Positions 32,923 through 43,292 are shown, counted from the first letter of the stretch. The stretch: DNA of 64,000 bases from Firm-13 sp964579245 (GCA_964579245.1 CAZOFY010000004.1:8305-72304), one strand, 5' to 3'. Program-made: numbers and translations. The notes: generated by a model from the sequence alone, not told the origin.

Positions 32923-33714
32923 ATGACGCATTACCTATATAACGCACTGGATATAGCCGCATATTTCAAGTGGACCTCGATGCCGTCGGATACAGAGCGG
33001 GCGTATTTAGAACAAATTTTCAGTATGCGGGATTCGCTCCTTGCACGGCCGCTGGCCAAGGAAATGAGCCTGTTTTCTCAGGCGGTTTATCGGGAGATGT
33101 ACCATTTATGGGCACGTGGATTCGAGAACGAGTTCTCGGATGTCACACGGATCACAACTCCCGGAGCGATTACGATTTTCTGCGAACAGAAGTACCTGGC
33201 GCTTGAGTCATATATGAAGCTTATCTCTCTGCATTTAATCCTTTCCGATAACCTGCCCTATATTCGAATCAACTTTACAGGCTTACCACTGCTCACGGGA
33301 GCAGAGGGCGAGTACAGCGATTTTGAGCGAAATGTGGCGTTGGCGACAGAGGCTCTTCGACTGTCGATTGCTGATATTCAGGGCAAGGAAGTAGACCTCT
33401 CGGATGGATTGCCGGCAGATACCTCTCGGATTCGCCTCTCCGATGATTTTCGGAAGGAGCTTTTCGGGTGCAAGCTATATCGAGAGCAGAGCAGTAATCA
33501 TTACCACGATAAGATGCAGATTCTTCAGGAAGTGTCCCGCGCCGAGATTGAGAAGCACAACGGACTGCGTGAAGAGATAGACAGACGAGCCAAGAGGACA
33601 GCGTTCACTCGGCCGGCACAAGATCTTCCTCCAACGGCAAAGCCTGATCGGGAAGAGATTACGCAACAGTCTGCATCTGCTGTCAATGGAAAGAAAAACG
33701 ATAAGAAAAGGTGA
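32923..33714 (+). CDS. Protein of unknown function
   Basis: A 263-residue soluble protein that I do not recognise. Residues 1-130 look mostly helical (YLEQIFSMRDSLL, LFSQAVYREMYHLWARGFE), the middle contains an acidic segment, and the last ~50 residues are charged and Gln/Pro/Lys-rich, probably disordered. No membrane segment or signal peptide. GGGGAAAGGA precedes the ATG. Its stop lies just before the start of the large activase-like gene, whose ribosome binding site is inside its end, so the two are probably translated together and may work together. Confidence 0.6.
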   Translation: MTHYLYNALDIAAYFKWTSMPSDTERAYLEQIFSMRDSLLARPLAKEMSLFSQAVYREMYHLWARGFENEFSDVTRITTPGAITIFCEQKYLALESYMKLISLHLILSDNLPYIRINFTGLPLLTGAEGEYSDFERNVALATEALRLSIADIQGKEVDLSDGLPADTSRIRLSDDFRKELFGCKLYREQSSNHYHDKMQILQEVSRAEIEKHNGLREEIDRRAKRTAFTRPAQDLPPTAKPDREEITQQSASAVNGKKNDKKR

Positions 33715-33719
33715 ACAGA

Positions 33720-36700
33720 ATGCAAATGACCTCTCGCGACTTGCGAATGGGCCTCGATATCGGCTCGACAACGATCAAAATAGTTATTCTTGACGGTGAC
33801 CGGATTCTTTATCAGCAATACAGGCGCCACAATTCGGATATACGGGGAGAACTAATCCGTGCCTTTACGGATGTTGAGAAGGAATTTCCCGAGCTTTCGG
33901 CGCGAATTGCCGTTACCGGCTCCGGCGGCTTGTCGGTTTCTGAATGGCTGGACCTGGAATTCGTTCAGGAGGTCATCGCTGAGACCAAAGCAGTAACGGC
34001 ATACTACCCCAAGACAGATGTCATCATCGAGCTTGGCGGGGAGGACGCTAAAATCACGTATTTGCACCCGATACCTGAGCAGCGTATGAACGGTACATGT
34101 GCCGGTGGAACCGGCGCTTTTATCGATCAGATGGCGACGCTTCTGCAGACGGATGCGGACGGCCTCAATGATATGGCGAAGACTTACAAGACTTTATACA
34201 CAATTGCCTCGCGATGCGGAGTTTTCGCTAAGAGCGATTTACAGCCGCTCATCAATGAGGGTGCGGCAAAGTCAGATCTGGCTGCCTCTATTTTGCAGGC
34301 TGTTGTGAATCAGACGATAGCGGGCCTAGCGTGCGGTCGTCCGATCCGCGGACATATTATTTTTCTGGGCGGCCCTCTGTATTTCAATACGGAGCTTCGT
34401 GCCGCTTTTGAGAGAACGCTGTCAGATCAGGTGGAATCATTTGCGATGCCTGATAATGCCCAGCTCTATGTTGCCGTCGGAGCAGCGTTGACTGCGGAAA
34501 AAGAGCCTGTCAATATTGCCGATATTATTGCGACGTTTCGCATGGCAAAGCCTTTCTCTGCGGACATCTCACATATCCCACCCCTGTTCCGGGACGAACA
34601 GGAAAAACGTGAATTTGATGAGCGTCATGACCGCGCCACTCTTGAACTTCATGATTTGTCTAAGCAGAAAGGTCCTTGCTTTCTGGGTATCGATGCCGGC
34701 AGCACAACGACCAAGGCCGTACTGATCAACGAAGCCGGACAGTTGATCTACACCTATTACGGCGGGAACAAGGGAAACCCTGTAAAGAGCGCCGTTCGTA
34801 TCGTCTCTGATCTTTATTCGCAGCTTCCTGACGGCGCATATATCGCACAGTCTTGCGTTACCGGATACGGGGAGAATATCATCCGCGCAGCGCTCCGGGT
34901 CGATGAAGGCGAGATTGAGACAATGGCTCACTTCCAGTCAGCGAAGTTTTTCTGCCCGGATGTTGATTTTATCATCGATATCGGCGGACAGGATATGAAG
35001 TGCATGAGAATCCGCAACGGCGTTATCGATTCGATTATGTTGAACGAGGCATGCTCGTCGGGATGCGGTTCCTTTATTCAGACCTTTGCAGAAAACCTCA
35101 AGATGGACGCGCATTCCTTTTCTGTTGAGGCGCTGTCGGCGCAGAACCCTGTTGATCTTGGCACGAGATGTACGGTTTTCATGAATTCGAAGGTTAAGCA
35201 AGCGCAGAAAGAAGGTGCGTCGGTCGGCGATATTTCTGCGGGACTTTCTTACTCAGTCGTTCGAAATGCTCTTTATAAAGTCATCAAAATTCGCGATACG
35301 TCACAGCTTGGCAAGAACATTGTTGTACAGGGAGGCACCTTCTTAAATGATGCGATTCTTCGCTGTTTTGAGATTATCTCAGGGCGGGAGGTCATCCGAC
35401 CCAACGTTGCAGGGTTGATGGGTGCGTTCGGTGCGGCTCTTATTGCAAGAAATCGCTGTAAAGACACGAATAAGACCTCGACTCTGATGAGCGTGGAAGA
35501 ACTTCTTGTTTTTGATATGCAGTCAGAGATGACTGTTTGCCCTCATTGCGGAAACCACTGCAAGCTGACGATCTCGACCTTTTCGAACAACAGCCGGTTT
35601 GTTTCCGGCAACCGTTGTGAGAAGGGGGAAGGGATTACCGATAAGAAGGATGCTCCTCCGAATCTTTTCCTGTATAAGTATAAGAGGACCTTTGGGTACA
35701 AGCCCTTGAAGAAGGAAGAGGCGATTCGTGGTCAGGTCGGTATTCCTCGTGTTCTCAATATGTACGAGAACTATCCGTTCTGGTTTGCTTTGTTGACCAA
35801 CCTGAAGTTCCAGGTCATATTGTCGGCTCGGTCCGATCATCGACTTTTCGAAAAAGGAATGGATTCCATTCCTTCCGAAAGTGTGTGTTATCCGGCGAAG
35901 CTGGTTCACGGGCACATCGAGGACTTGATCGAAAAGGGTATCAAGACCATTTTCTACCCGGATATTCCTTATGAGCGTTATGAGAACAAGGGTGCGAACA
36001 ATCATTTTAATTGTCCGATCGTGGCTTCTTATCCGGAAGTTATTCGAAATAATGTCGAGAATCTGACGCATAAGAAGATTCGTTTTTTAAATCCCTTCCT
36101 GCCGTTGGAGAATCAGGAGAAACTTGCCGAAAAGCTTTGCGAGGTTTTTGCCGAAGAAAAGCTTACGAAGCAGGAGGTATTAGAAGCGATTCGTGCCGGT
36201 GACGCTGAATATGACGCCTATAAGGAGGATATCCGAAAGGAAGGGCAGAAGATCCTGTCGGAGCTCGAGGCGAATGGCAAGAAGGGTGTTGTTCTAGCGG
36301 GACGTCCTTATCATTGCGACCCGGAGATCCATCACGGAATCCCTGAGATGATCAATTCGCTGGACCTTGCCGTGCTGACCGAGGACAGTGTTGCCGTTCC
36401 GGGCAGACTGCAACGGCCGATTCGTGTTGTCGATCAGTGGATGTACCATACCCGTCTTTATGAAGCGGCAGCTTTTGTTGCCCAGAGGGACAATCTTGAG
36501 CTAGTACAGCTGAATTCCTTTGGCTGCGGACTTGATGCTGTGACGTCCGACCAGGTACAGGAAATTCTGGAGTCAAAGGGGAAACTTTATACGCTCCTGA
36601 AGATTGACGAGGTTAGCAATCTCGGTGCTGCCAGAATCCGTATCCGTTCCCTGAAGGTTGCGATGGATGAGCGTGAAGGCAGTAAAATGAAGCCGAGCTT

Positions 36701-38120
36701 TGAGAAGATATCGAAGTCTTACACCATCACTCGCATTCCTTTTACTAAGGAGCATAAGGCCACGCACACCATCCTTGCTCCTCAAATGGCACCGATTCAG
36801 TTTGAGTTCGTTGAGGCGGTTTTCAGAAACTACGGGTTCCGTATGAAGCTTCTCAAGCAGGCCACGCCGCAGGATATCGAGTGCGGCCTGCGTTTTGTCA
36901 ATAATGATGCGTGCTACCCGACAATCATCGTCATCGGCCAGCTTGTGAACGCTTTCCTTACCGGAGGGAATGATCCGGATAATACATCCGTCGTGATCAC
37001 TCAAACCGGAGGCGGCTGCCGTGCGACCAATTATGTCGCTTTTTTGCGAAAAGCACTGCGCGAGGCCGGCTTTGAGCAGGTTCCGGTTATAGCGTTGTCC
37101 GTTCAGGGCCTGGAAGGAAATCCGGGAATGACATTTCCTCTTCCTATGATTCACCACGCTCTGCAAGCGATATGCTATGGTGACATGTTGTCGACGCTTC
37201 TGCTTCGCGTGCGCCCTTATGAGGCCGTACACGGTTCTGCCAACGAGCTTTACCGGTACTGGAATGAGACGGCTATCCGGCATTTCAACCGTAGCAGCCG
37301 ATTTTCCGAGTTGTCAGCGGTGTACGCATTGCCGGCATCCATCAAGGATCAGTCTACGCCTGAAGCAGCGGAGGCAAGAAAGAAGTATGAGTCTGAGGCT
37401 GCTCTGAAGCGTGACATTCGTTCCTTCCGACATCTGGTCGATCAGACCATAGAATCCTTCGATCGCTTCGAGTTGCTGGATATCCCGAGAAAACCGCGCG
37501 TCGGTCTGGTCGGCGAAATCCTTGTCAAATTTCAGCCGGATGCCAACAACAACGCACTCGATGTAATCGAGAAGGAAGGCTGCGAAGCCGTACTGCCCGG
37601 ACTGTTGGATTTCTTCTTGTACTGCTTCTATAATCCTACCTGGAAACATGCGAATCTGGGAACCTCATTCAAATCGGCATGGCTCGCCGAACGCGGGATT
37701 GACTTGTTGGAGGGTTATCGGAGACACATCATCAAGAAGATGAAGGAAACCGGGAAATTCCAGTTGCCGCTCAATATCCGCTCAATGGCTCAGAATGCAC
37801 AAGAGGTTCTTTCCTGCGGTAATGCTTGCGGTGAGGGCTGGTTTCTGACCGCGGAGATGATCGAGCTCATTGAGAGCGGAGTGCCGAATATCATCTGTGC
37901 ACAGCCGTTCGCCTGCCTGCCTAACCATGTCACGGGCAAAGGAATGATCAAGGAGCTGAGACGACAATATCCTCAATCCAATATTGTTCCGATCGACTAT
38001 GATCCGGGTGCGAGCGAGGCCAATCAGCTGAACCGAATTAAACTGATGATCAGTACGGCGCACTTACAACTGGACACTACCGAGAAGCTGCACCGAGAAG
38101 GAATCAGGAAGAAATCGTAA
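33720..38120 (+). CDS. 2-hydroxyacyl-CoA dehydratase activase-like protein (BcrAD/BadFG tandem plus DUF2229)
   Basis: A 1466-residue protein. Two ASKHA-fold activase domains are joined in tandem: residues about 4-265 (LDIGSTTIKI, GTCAGGTGAFIDQ, ASRCGVFAKSD) and about 320-585 (LGIDAGSTTTKAVLI, EACSSGCGSFIQ, GTRCTVFMNSK). In known activators of 2-hydroxyglutaryl-CoA dehydratase two such subunits share one 4Fe-4S cluster and use ATP to push an electron onto the dehydratase; here both halves and their cysteines are in one chain. The rest (about 640-1466) contains a CPHCGNHC cysteine cluster, a DUF2229 region and a dehydratase-like part with more cysteines. The start at 33720 follows AAAGG. Large fused proteins of this type are common in Clostridia; the substrate is not known. 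Confidence 0.87.
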   Translation: MQMTSRDLRMGLDIGSTTIKIVILDGDRILYQQYRRHNSDIRGELIRAFTDVEKEFPELSARIAVTGSGGLSVSEWLDLEFVQEVIAETKAVTAYYPKTDVIIELGGEDAKITYLHPIPEQRMNGTCAGGTGAFIDQMATLLQTDADGLNDMAKTYKTLYTIASRCGVFAKSDLQPLINEGAAKSDLAASILQAVVNQTIAGLACGRPIRGHIIFLGGPLYFNTELRAAFERTLSDQVESFAMPDNAQLYVAVGAALTAEKEPVNIADIIATFRMAKPFSADISHIPPLFRDEQEKREFDERHDRATLELHDLSKQKGPCFLGIDAGSTTTKAVLINEAGQLIYTYYGGNKGNPVKSAVRIVSDLYSQLPDGAYIAQSCVTGYGENIIRAALRVDEGEIETMAHFQSAKFFCPDVDFIIDIGGQDMKCMRIRNGVIDSIMLNEACSSGCGSFIQTFAENLKMDAHSFSVEALSAQNPVDLGTRCTVFMNSKVKQAQKEGASVGDISAGLSYSVVRNALYKVIKIRDTSQLGKNIVVQGGTFLNDAILRCFEIISGREVIRPNVAGLMGAFGAALIARNRCKDTNKTSTLMSVEELLVFDMQSEMTVCPHCGNHCKLTISTFSNNSRFVSGNRCEKGEGITDKKDAPPNLFLYKYKRTFGYKPLKKEEAIRGQVGIPRVLNMYENYPFWFALLTNLKFQVILSARSDHRLFEKGMDSIPSESVCYPAKLVHGHIEDLIEKGIKTIFYPDIPYERYENKGANNHFNCPIVASYPEVIRNNVENLTHKKIRFLNPFLPLENQEKLAEKLCEVFAEEKLTKQEVLEAIRAGDAEYDAYKEDIRKEGQKILSELEANGKKGVVLAGRPYHCDPEIHHGIPEMINSLDLAVLTEDSVAVPGRLQRPIRVVDQWMYHTRLYEAAAFVAQRDNLELVQLNSFGCGLDAVTSDQVQEILESKGKLYTLLKIDEVSNLGAARIRIRSLKVAMDEREGSKMKPSFEKISKSYTITRIPFTKEHKATHTILAPQMAPIQFEFVEAVFRNYGFRMKLLKQATPQDIECGLRFVNNDACYPTIIVIGQLVNAFLTGGNDPDNTSVVITQTGGGCRATNYVAFLRKALREAGFEQVPVIALSVQGLEGNPGMTFPLPMIHHALQAICYGDMLSTLLLRVRPYEAVHGSANELYRYWNETAIRHFNRSSRFSELSAVYALPASIKDQSTPEAAEARKKYESEAALKRDIRSFRHLVDQTIESFDRFELLDIPRKPRVGLVGEILVKFQPDANNNALDVIEKEGCEAVLPGLLDFFLYCFYNPTWKHANLGTSFKSAWLAERGIDLLEGYRRHIIKKMKETGKFQLPLNIRSMAQNAQEVLSCGNACGEGWFLTAEMIELIESGVPNIICAQPFACLPNHVTGKGMIKELRRQYPQSNIVPIDYDPGASEANQLNRIKLMISTAHLQLDTTEKLHREGIRKKS

Positions 38121-38139
38121 GATCAATGGAGGTGCGTGT

Positions 38140-40941
38140 ATGAACGATGTCCGCAATGACAAAAAGCGACTGCTCCTGGTTGATGGAAACAGTATCATCA
38201 ACAGAGCCTATTTTGCTCTGGCCGGAAGAAGCTCACTGACAGCTCCGGACGGGACTCCTACAGGTGCCTTGAACACATATCTCATCACCCTCTTCAAATA
38301 CTTGGACGAGGTTCGTCCGACCCACATTTGCACCTTGTTTGACAGACGGGAGAAGACCTTCCGTCATGACATGTATGATGGCTATAAAGCCAAGCGCAAG
38401 GGCATGCCGGAGGATCTGGCAGCCCAGATGCCTCTTTTAAAGGAAGCACTCGATGTCATGAATATTCCGCGTGTTGAAATGGCGGGTTATGAAGCGGACG
38501 ACCTTATCGGAACCTTTGCCAAAAAAGGAGAGACGGAAGGATACCGGGTGTTTATCCTATCCGGAGATAAGGACGATTTTCAGCTGATTGATGAGAATAC
38601 AATCGTGTTGATGCCCGTGACAAAGGCCGGAAAAACAATGACGGAGACCTACGACTTGGCGGCGATGGACGAACGATATGCGTTGACCCCCGAGAAGTTT
38701 ATTACACTGAAGGCTATCATGGGAGATCCGAGTGACAATATCCCGGGTGTGAAGGGCATCGGCGAAAAGGGCGCGACAGAACTGGTTCGCGCATACGGAA
38801 CACTCGATGAAATCTATCTTCATCTGGACGAACTGTCATCAGGCCTTCAGAAAAAGCTGACGGAAAATCGGGACATGGCATATCTCTCCTATGAGCTGTC
38901 AAAAATCAGGTGCGATGTGCCTGTTACGGAATTACTCGCTGACTTTACCTTGAAAGATCCCGATGCTCCGCGCCTCGCGGAATTTCTGCGACGGCTGGGC
39001 TTGCGTTCCATTATGAAACGGCTCAGCCTTTCGGAAACGGTAGAGCGCGAATCTGTTCAACCATCTGAACATCATAAGGACTCCGCCGCAGAGGAGTTCA
39101 CGGCCTCTTTGCCTCCGATTGAAAAGAATCTGCCGATTGACGTGTTTGCCGAGCGGTTCAGACTTGCCGAGAAGAAGGACGCGTTCTCCATATCCCTAGA
39201 TATTTCGGATTCTGACGGAAATCAAGACTTTTCTCTCGTGCTTTGCTTATCACAGAAAGAACTGTTTTCCTTCTCCCGGAACACATCGGGAGAAGTTCTT
39301 CTGTACCTTGCCGAGCAAGGTGTAGGAGATTCCCGAAAAGGCAAGAATTATCTACCCGTGGGCCATTCGATCAAGAATCGATTTCGCGAGCTCCCTGCTC
39401 CGCTTCCTTTTTCTTCGGTTTTTGACATCGAAATCGCCGGCTATCTCCTCAATCAGATTGAAGGCTCCTCACCATCCTTTGAAATGCTTTTTGAGCATGC
39501 CGTGAAGCTGCCGTATCCGCGGGTGAATGTAAACTCTTCCGGGATCCAGCCGAAGCAAACCTTAACGGATCTGGAAATGATGGCACTCTGTGTTCAGGAA
39601 ACCTCTTCGCCGGGCAGATCTTCGGAGGATCGGATCCTGGAGGCGTCATGGAGGGCATATCTGGGTCTGGAAATTGCATCAAGGCAGATGCAGGAGATTG
39701 CAGATCTTTCTTTGGACCGCTTGGTCTATAATATTGAGATGCCCTTGGTCCTGACATTGGATAAAATGGAAAGAAAAGGAGTCCTTGTCGACGCCGCCGT
39801 GCTGGATCAGATCCACGAGCAATTTGAAAGAGAGACGAATTTTCTCACCGAGAAGATCTATGAGCTCAGCCAGACAAAATTCAATATATCCTCGCCCAAG
39901 CAGCTTGGTCAGGTCTTATTCGAGAAACTGGGTCTTCCGTCCGGTCGCAAGAATTCGAGCGGTTCGTATTCGACAGATTCTGACGAGCTTACCCGACTGA
40001 TCGATGAGCATCCGGTCATTCGCGAGATCCTGAATTATCGTCAGGTCACGAAGCTGGATTCGACATTCGTCGTCGGATTGCGGAAAGTGATTGATGGCAA
40101 GGATCATCGGGTACACTCGAACTTCTCACAAGCGATGACCAATACGGGGCGTCTGTCTTCCTCGGAGCCGAATCTTCAGAATATTCCGATCCGCAGCCAT
40201 TCCGGCAGTCAGATCCGCAAGGCCTTCATCGCCCCCCCAGGCTATGTTTTGCTGGATGCCGACTACTCACAGATTGAACTTCGGCTCCTGGCACATCTTT
40301 CCGGCGACGAGAATATGACTCGGGCTTTTCGGAACGGAGAAGATATTCATACCAATACGGCTGCGAATATATTCGGTGTTACGAACGCGGAGGTCCAGCC
40401 TTATATGCGTTCGGCTGCAAAGACAGTCAATTTCAGCATCGTATATGGAATCAGTGATTTCGGGCTTTCAACGGATCTCGGTGTTTCTTTTCAGGAAGCG
40501 CATCGCTATATCGTTCAGTATGACAAACAATATCCCAGGATTCGTGAGTACTTGGATTCGCTTAAGAAACAGGCATATGACACAGGTTATGTCGAGACCA
40601 TGTTCGGCAGAAGACGTGTGATGAAGGAGCTCAAATCGCCGAACCGAAATCTTCGCATGTTCGGCGAGAGAGCCGCGATGAATACGCCGGTACAGGGAAC
40701 TGCGGCAGATATCATTAAGATAGCGATGGTCCGCGTTGCGCGATCCCTCGAGGAGAGAGGCTTCGACGCCCGGCTGATCCTTCAGGTCCACGACGAGTTG
40801 ATTATCGAATGCAAGGAAGAAATCGCGTCTGAAGCGGCATTGTTGCTGCGCCAGACTATGGAGGAGGCTGTGACCCTCAGTATTCCACTAATCGCGGAGG
40901 TTAGTACCGGAGCGAATTGGTATGAATGCAAGAACGGTTAA
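38140..40941 (+). CDS. polA: DNA polymerase I
   Basis: Repair and gap-filling polymerase, 933 residues. Residues 1-300: 5'-3' exonuclease (LLVDGNSIINRAYFAL, EADDLIGTFAKKGE, GDPSDNIPGVKGIGEKGA). The middle (about 320-540) is a diverged 3'-5' exonuclease fold lacking the catalytic acidic residues, as in Bacillus and Taq enzymes. Residues about 560-933: polymerase with LLDADYSQIELRLLAHLSGD (motif A), RSAAKTVNFSIVYG (motif B) and LQVHDELIIE (motif C). GGAGGTG precedes the ATG. coaE follows 15 bases later, a common Firmicutes neighbour. Confidence 0.97.
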   Translation: MNDVRNDKKRLLLVDGNSIINRAYFALAGRSSLTAPDGTPTGALNTYLITLFKYLDEVRPTHICTLFDRREKTFRHDMYDGYKAKRKGMPEDLAAQMPLLKEALDVMNIPRVEMAGYEADDLIGTFAKKGETEGYRVFILSGDKDDFQLIDENTIVLMPVTKAGKTMTETYDLAAMDERYALTPEKFITLKAIMGDPSDNIPGVKGIGEKGATELVRAYGTLDEIYLHLDELSSGLQKKLTENRDMAYLSYELSKIRCDVPVTELLADFTLKDPDAPRLAEFLRRLGLRSIMKRLSLSETVERESVQPSEHHKDSAAEEFTASLPPIEKNLPIDVFAERFRLAEKKDAFSISLDISDSDGNQDFSLVLCLSQKELFSFSRNTSGEVLLYLAEQGVGDSRKGKNYLPVGHSIKNRFRELPAPLPFSSVFDIEIAGYLLNQIEGSSPSFEMLFEHAVKLPYPRVNVNSSGIQPKQTLTDLEMMALCVQETSSPGRSSEDRILEASWRAYLGLEIASRQMQEIADLSLDRLVYNIEMPLVLTLDKMERKGVLVDAAVLDQIHEQFERETNFLTEKIYELSQTKFNISSPKQLGQVLFEKLGLPSGRKNSSGSYSTDSDELTRLIDEHPVIREILNYRQVTKLDSTFVVGLRKVIDGKDHRVHSNFSQAMTNTGRLSSSEPNLQNIPIRSHSGSQIRKAFIAPPGYVLLDADYSQIELRLLAHLSGDENMTRAFRNGEDIHTNTAANIFGVTNAEVQPYMRSAAKTVNFSIVYGISDFGLSTDLGVSFQEAHRYIVQYDKQYPRIREYLDSLKKQAYDTGYVETMFGRRRVMKELKSPNRNLRMFGERAAMNTPVQGTAADIIKIAMVRVARSLEERGFDARLILQVHDELIIECKEEIASEAALLLRQTMEEAVTLSIPLIAEVSTGANWYECKNG

Positions 40942-40956
40942 AGGAAGGGAATCATC

Positions 40957-41565
40957 ATGTTTGTGATCGGAATTACCGGTGGAATCGGCGCCGGAAAATC
41001 TGCCGTTGCGTCGGTTTTCGCGAAAAAAGGCATACGTGTGTTGGACGCAGATGAGATATCCCGTCAGGTAACCGGGGTCAACGGGCGCTCTATCGAAGCC
41101 ATTCGGGAGCTTCTCGGCAACAAGGCTGTCGACACTGACGGCGCATTAAACCGGAAGGTCGTCGCGACTATTGTTTTTTCCAACCGTACTCTGCTCGACA
41201 AGCTGTCAGCTGTTATTCACAAAGAAGTACTGAATGAGATGCTGTCCGAGATTGAGAAGGAGCGCGAGCGGGGAACGAAGGTGCTGGTTCTGGATGTTCC
41301 CATACCGGTTAAGAAGGGCTTTCTGGACGTATGCAATCAGGTCTGGGTCGTCTCGAGTAACGATAATATCCGCCTTGAAAGACTCGAAAAGCGTGGCGTT
41401 GATCGCGGAGATGCACTCCGTCGGATACAGATGCAGATGACAAGGGAAGAGTATGAAAATCTGGCGGATATTGTGATCACAAACAATGAGGATACGCTTT
41501 CGCTCGAAAAATCTGTCATGCAGAGAATGAACGAAGAATTTGAGAAGAGAGGCATCCGCATATGA
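40957..41565 (+). CDS. coaE: Dephospho-CoA kinase
   Basis: Last step of coenzyme A synthesis. 202 residues. P-loop GITGGIGAGKSAV at residues 5-17, DADEISRQV, and the lid-region motif VLDVPIPVKKGF (usually VLDIPLLFE). The C-terminal basic part includes RGDALRRIQMQMTREEYENLAD. AAGGAAGGG precedes the ATG. It overlaps the next gene by 4 bases. Confidence 0.93.
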   Translation: MFVIGITGGIGAGKSAVASVFAKKGIRVLDADEISRQVTGVNGRSIEAIRELLGNKAVDTDGALNRKVVATIVFSNRTLLDKLSAVIHKEVLNEMLSEIEKERERGTKVLVLDVPIPVKKGFLDVCNQVWVVSSNDNIRLERLEKRGVDRGDALRRIQMQMTREEYENLADIVITNNEDTLSLEKSVMQRMNEEFEKRGIRI

Positions 41566-41882
41566 GCCTTCATCAGACGGTTGCGGCAATTGTTTTTGGC
41601 ATCTCCATACTCCTTTTACTGGCTGTTCTGCTTCTGCCACTTTTGTCAGGCGTCCGCAAGAAGTTTGTCGCTATAGCGACCGGACTTTACTCGAGCGGAA
41701 CGTTTTTTATTCTTTTGATCTCGATTCTGCGCCCGACTGTTCCGGACCTGTTTGTGTGGCTCTCGGAAACACTTTCCTTTTTTATTTATCTGTTTTCTGC
41801 CGGATTTATTCTCTTTCTTGTGAACCGGTTTGACAAGATATCCTCTTCGGATGAAGAGGAAAAGAAGAAGGATCAGGACTGA
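41562..41882 (+). CDS. Small membrane protein of unknown function
   Basis: 106 residues with three membrane segments (about 10-30, 38-60 and 66-86) and a charged tail of acidic and lysine residues. I recognise no family. Coupled to coaE by a 4-base overlap (ATGA). Ends at a terminator shared with the convergent ychF. Confidence 0.6.
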   Translation: MSLHQTVAAIVFGISILLLLAVLLLPLLSGVRKKFVAIATGLYSSGTFFILLISILRPTVPDLFVWLSETLSFFIYLFSAGFILFLVNRFDKISSSDEEEKKKDQD

Positions 41883-41937
41883 TATTGCAAATTTCGCCTG
41901 TTTGCAGATTTCTCGGGCTCCTTACAATCTTTTCGCG

Positions 41938-41971
41938 AAAAAAGCGGTATCTGCAGGGGAACAGATACCGC
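41938..41971 (-). terminator. Terminator of ychF
   Basis: Ten-base perfect stem GCGGTATCTG / CAGATACCGC (41944-41953, 41962-41971), with an A-run at 41938-41943 that is a U-run on the minus strand. It may also serve the plus-strand gene. Confidence 0.85.
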
Positions 41972-41992
41972 ATCATTTTATTGGAAAACGGA

Positions 41993-43084
41993 TCAGACAT
42001 TGAATCGGAACAGAACAACGTCGCCGTCCTTCATCACATATTCCTTGCCCTCGGAACGGACCAGACCTTTTTCTCTGGCCGCTGCGTAGGTCCCGCAGGC
42101 CATCAGGTCATCAAATGCCACAATCTCTGCTCGAATGAATCCGCGCTCGAAATCCGAGTGAATCTTTCCAGCCGCTTGAGGCGCCTTCATACCATTCTTG
42201 ATTGTCCATGCCCGCACCTCTGTCGGTCCGGCGGTTAAGAAAGAGATCTGTCCGAGAAGCTTGTAGCAAGCCCGAACCATCTTATCGAGACCGGAAGAAT
42301 CCAATCCAAGATCAGATAAAAAAGCAACTCGTTCTTCATCGTCGAGCATGGCAATTTCTTCCTCGATTTTGGCGGAGATCACCACGACCTCTGCATTTTC
42401 TCTCTCGGCATATTCCCTTACAACCTGGACATAGGCCGGTTCCTCCTGTCCGATATCATCCTCAGCTATATTTGCGGCGTACAAAATCGGCTTCAGAGAT
42501 AACAGGGGAAGATCGCGCATCAGGATTTGCTCGTCGTCATCAAAGGAAAGCGTTCTGGCCGATCGGCCACTCTCAAGTGTCTCGTAAACACGTTCACAGA
42601 GCTTCAGCTCGGCATCGAACTTCTTGTCGCCGCCCTTCATCATCTTCCGGCATTTGTCTATTCTGCGCTCGACATACTCCATGTCCGATAGGATCAGCTC
42701 CAAATCGATGGTCTCGATGTCGCGGGCAGGATTTGTTGCCCCGTCAACATGGACGACATTCGAATCGTCAAAGCAGCGGACAACATGCACAATGGCATCG
42801 ACCTCCCGAATATTCGAAAGGAATTTGTTGCCCAGGCCTTCACCCTTACTTGCGCCCTTAACCAGGCCTGCAATGTCGAGAAATTCAACGACTGCGGGCG
42901 TATATTTCTCAGGATTATACATTTCCGCGAGACGATCCAGACGACTGTCCGGAACAGAGACAACGCCGACGTTAGGCTCGATTGTACAGAAGGGATAATT
43001 TGCGGATTCTGCTCCTGCCTTCGTAATAGCATTAAACAGGGTGCTTTTTCCGACGTTAGGGAGACCGACAATTCCAAGCTTCAT
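41993..43084 (-). CDS. ychF: YchF family ATPase
   Basis: Conserved Obg-like P-loop ATPase that binds ribosomes. 363 residues. Walker A GLPNVGKS at 7-14; G3-like DIAGLVKGASKGEGLGNKFL; the G4 position reads NIAEDD rather than NKxD, which explains the ATP preference of this family. The C-terminal TGS domain (from about 280: FLTAGPTEVRAW) ends with the family's KDGDVVLFRFNV. AAGAGGA precedes the start. Single gene with its own promoter and terminator. Confidence 0.96.
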   Translation of the reverse strand: MKLGIVGLPNVGKSTLFNAITKAGAESANYPFCTIEPNVGVVSVPDSRLDRLAEMYNPEKYTPAVVEFLDIAGLVKGASKGEGLGNKFLSNIREVDAIVHVVRCFDDSNVVHVDGATNPARDIETIDLELILSDMEYVERRIDKCRKMMKGGDKKFDAELKLCERVYETLESGRSARTLSFDDDEQILMRDLPLLSLKPILYAANIAEDDIGQEEPAYVQVVREYAERENAEVVVISAKIEEEIAMLDDEERVAFLSDLGLDSSGLDKMVRACYKLLGQISFLTAGPTEVRAWTIKNGMKAPQAAGKIHSDFERGFIRAEIVAFDDLMACGTYAAAREKGLVRSEGKEYVMKDGDVVLFRFNV

Positions 43085-43123
43085 ATCATTCCTCTTTCTT
43101 AGGGGGAAGTTTTTTACCGCACT

Positions 43124-43151
43124 ATTATATCACGAGTTCTTTCGTCGGTAA
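43124..43151 (-). promoter_or_regulatory. Promoter of ychF
   Basis: On the minus strand: TTACCG (43146-43151), 16-base spacer, TATAAT (43124-43129). Confidence 0.6.
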
Positions 43152-43202
43152 CGATTCGGTGAATGAAAGACGTTTTGATCCTTAAGTTCGCGCAGGTTTC
43201 TT

Positions 43203-43227
43203 TTGTCGAAAATGCAAGCTATTGTCG
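43203..43227 (+). promoter_or_regulatory. Double TTGTCG motif upstream of comM-dprA
   Basis: TTGTCG at 43203-43208 and 43222-43227, 19 bases apart, the second continuing AAAAG, 71 bases before the comM start codon. Same spacing and nearly the same distance to the gene as the pair before the comEA-like gene. Confidence 0.45.
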
Positions 43228-43292
43228 AAAAGCTGATAGAAATCGCGTTTGAGATCCTCTTACAATGTGCTTATCCAGAAAAGAGGGTGTAT

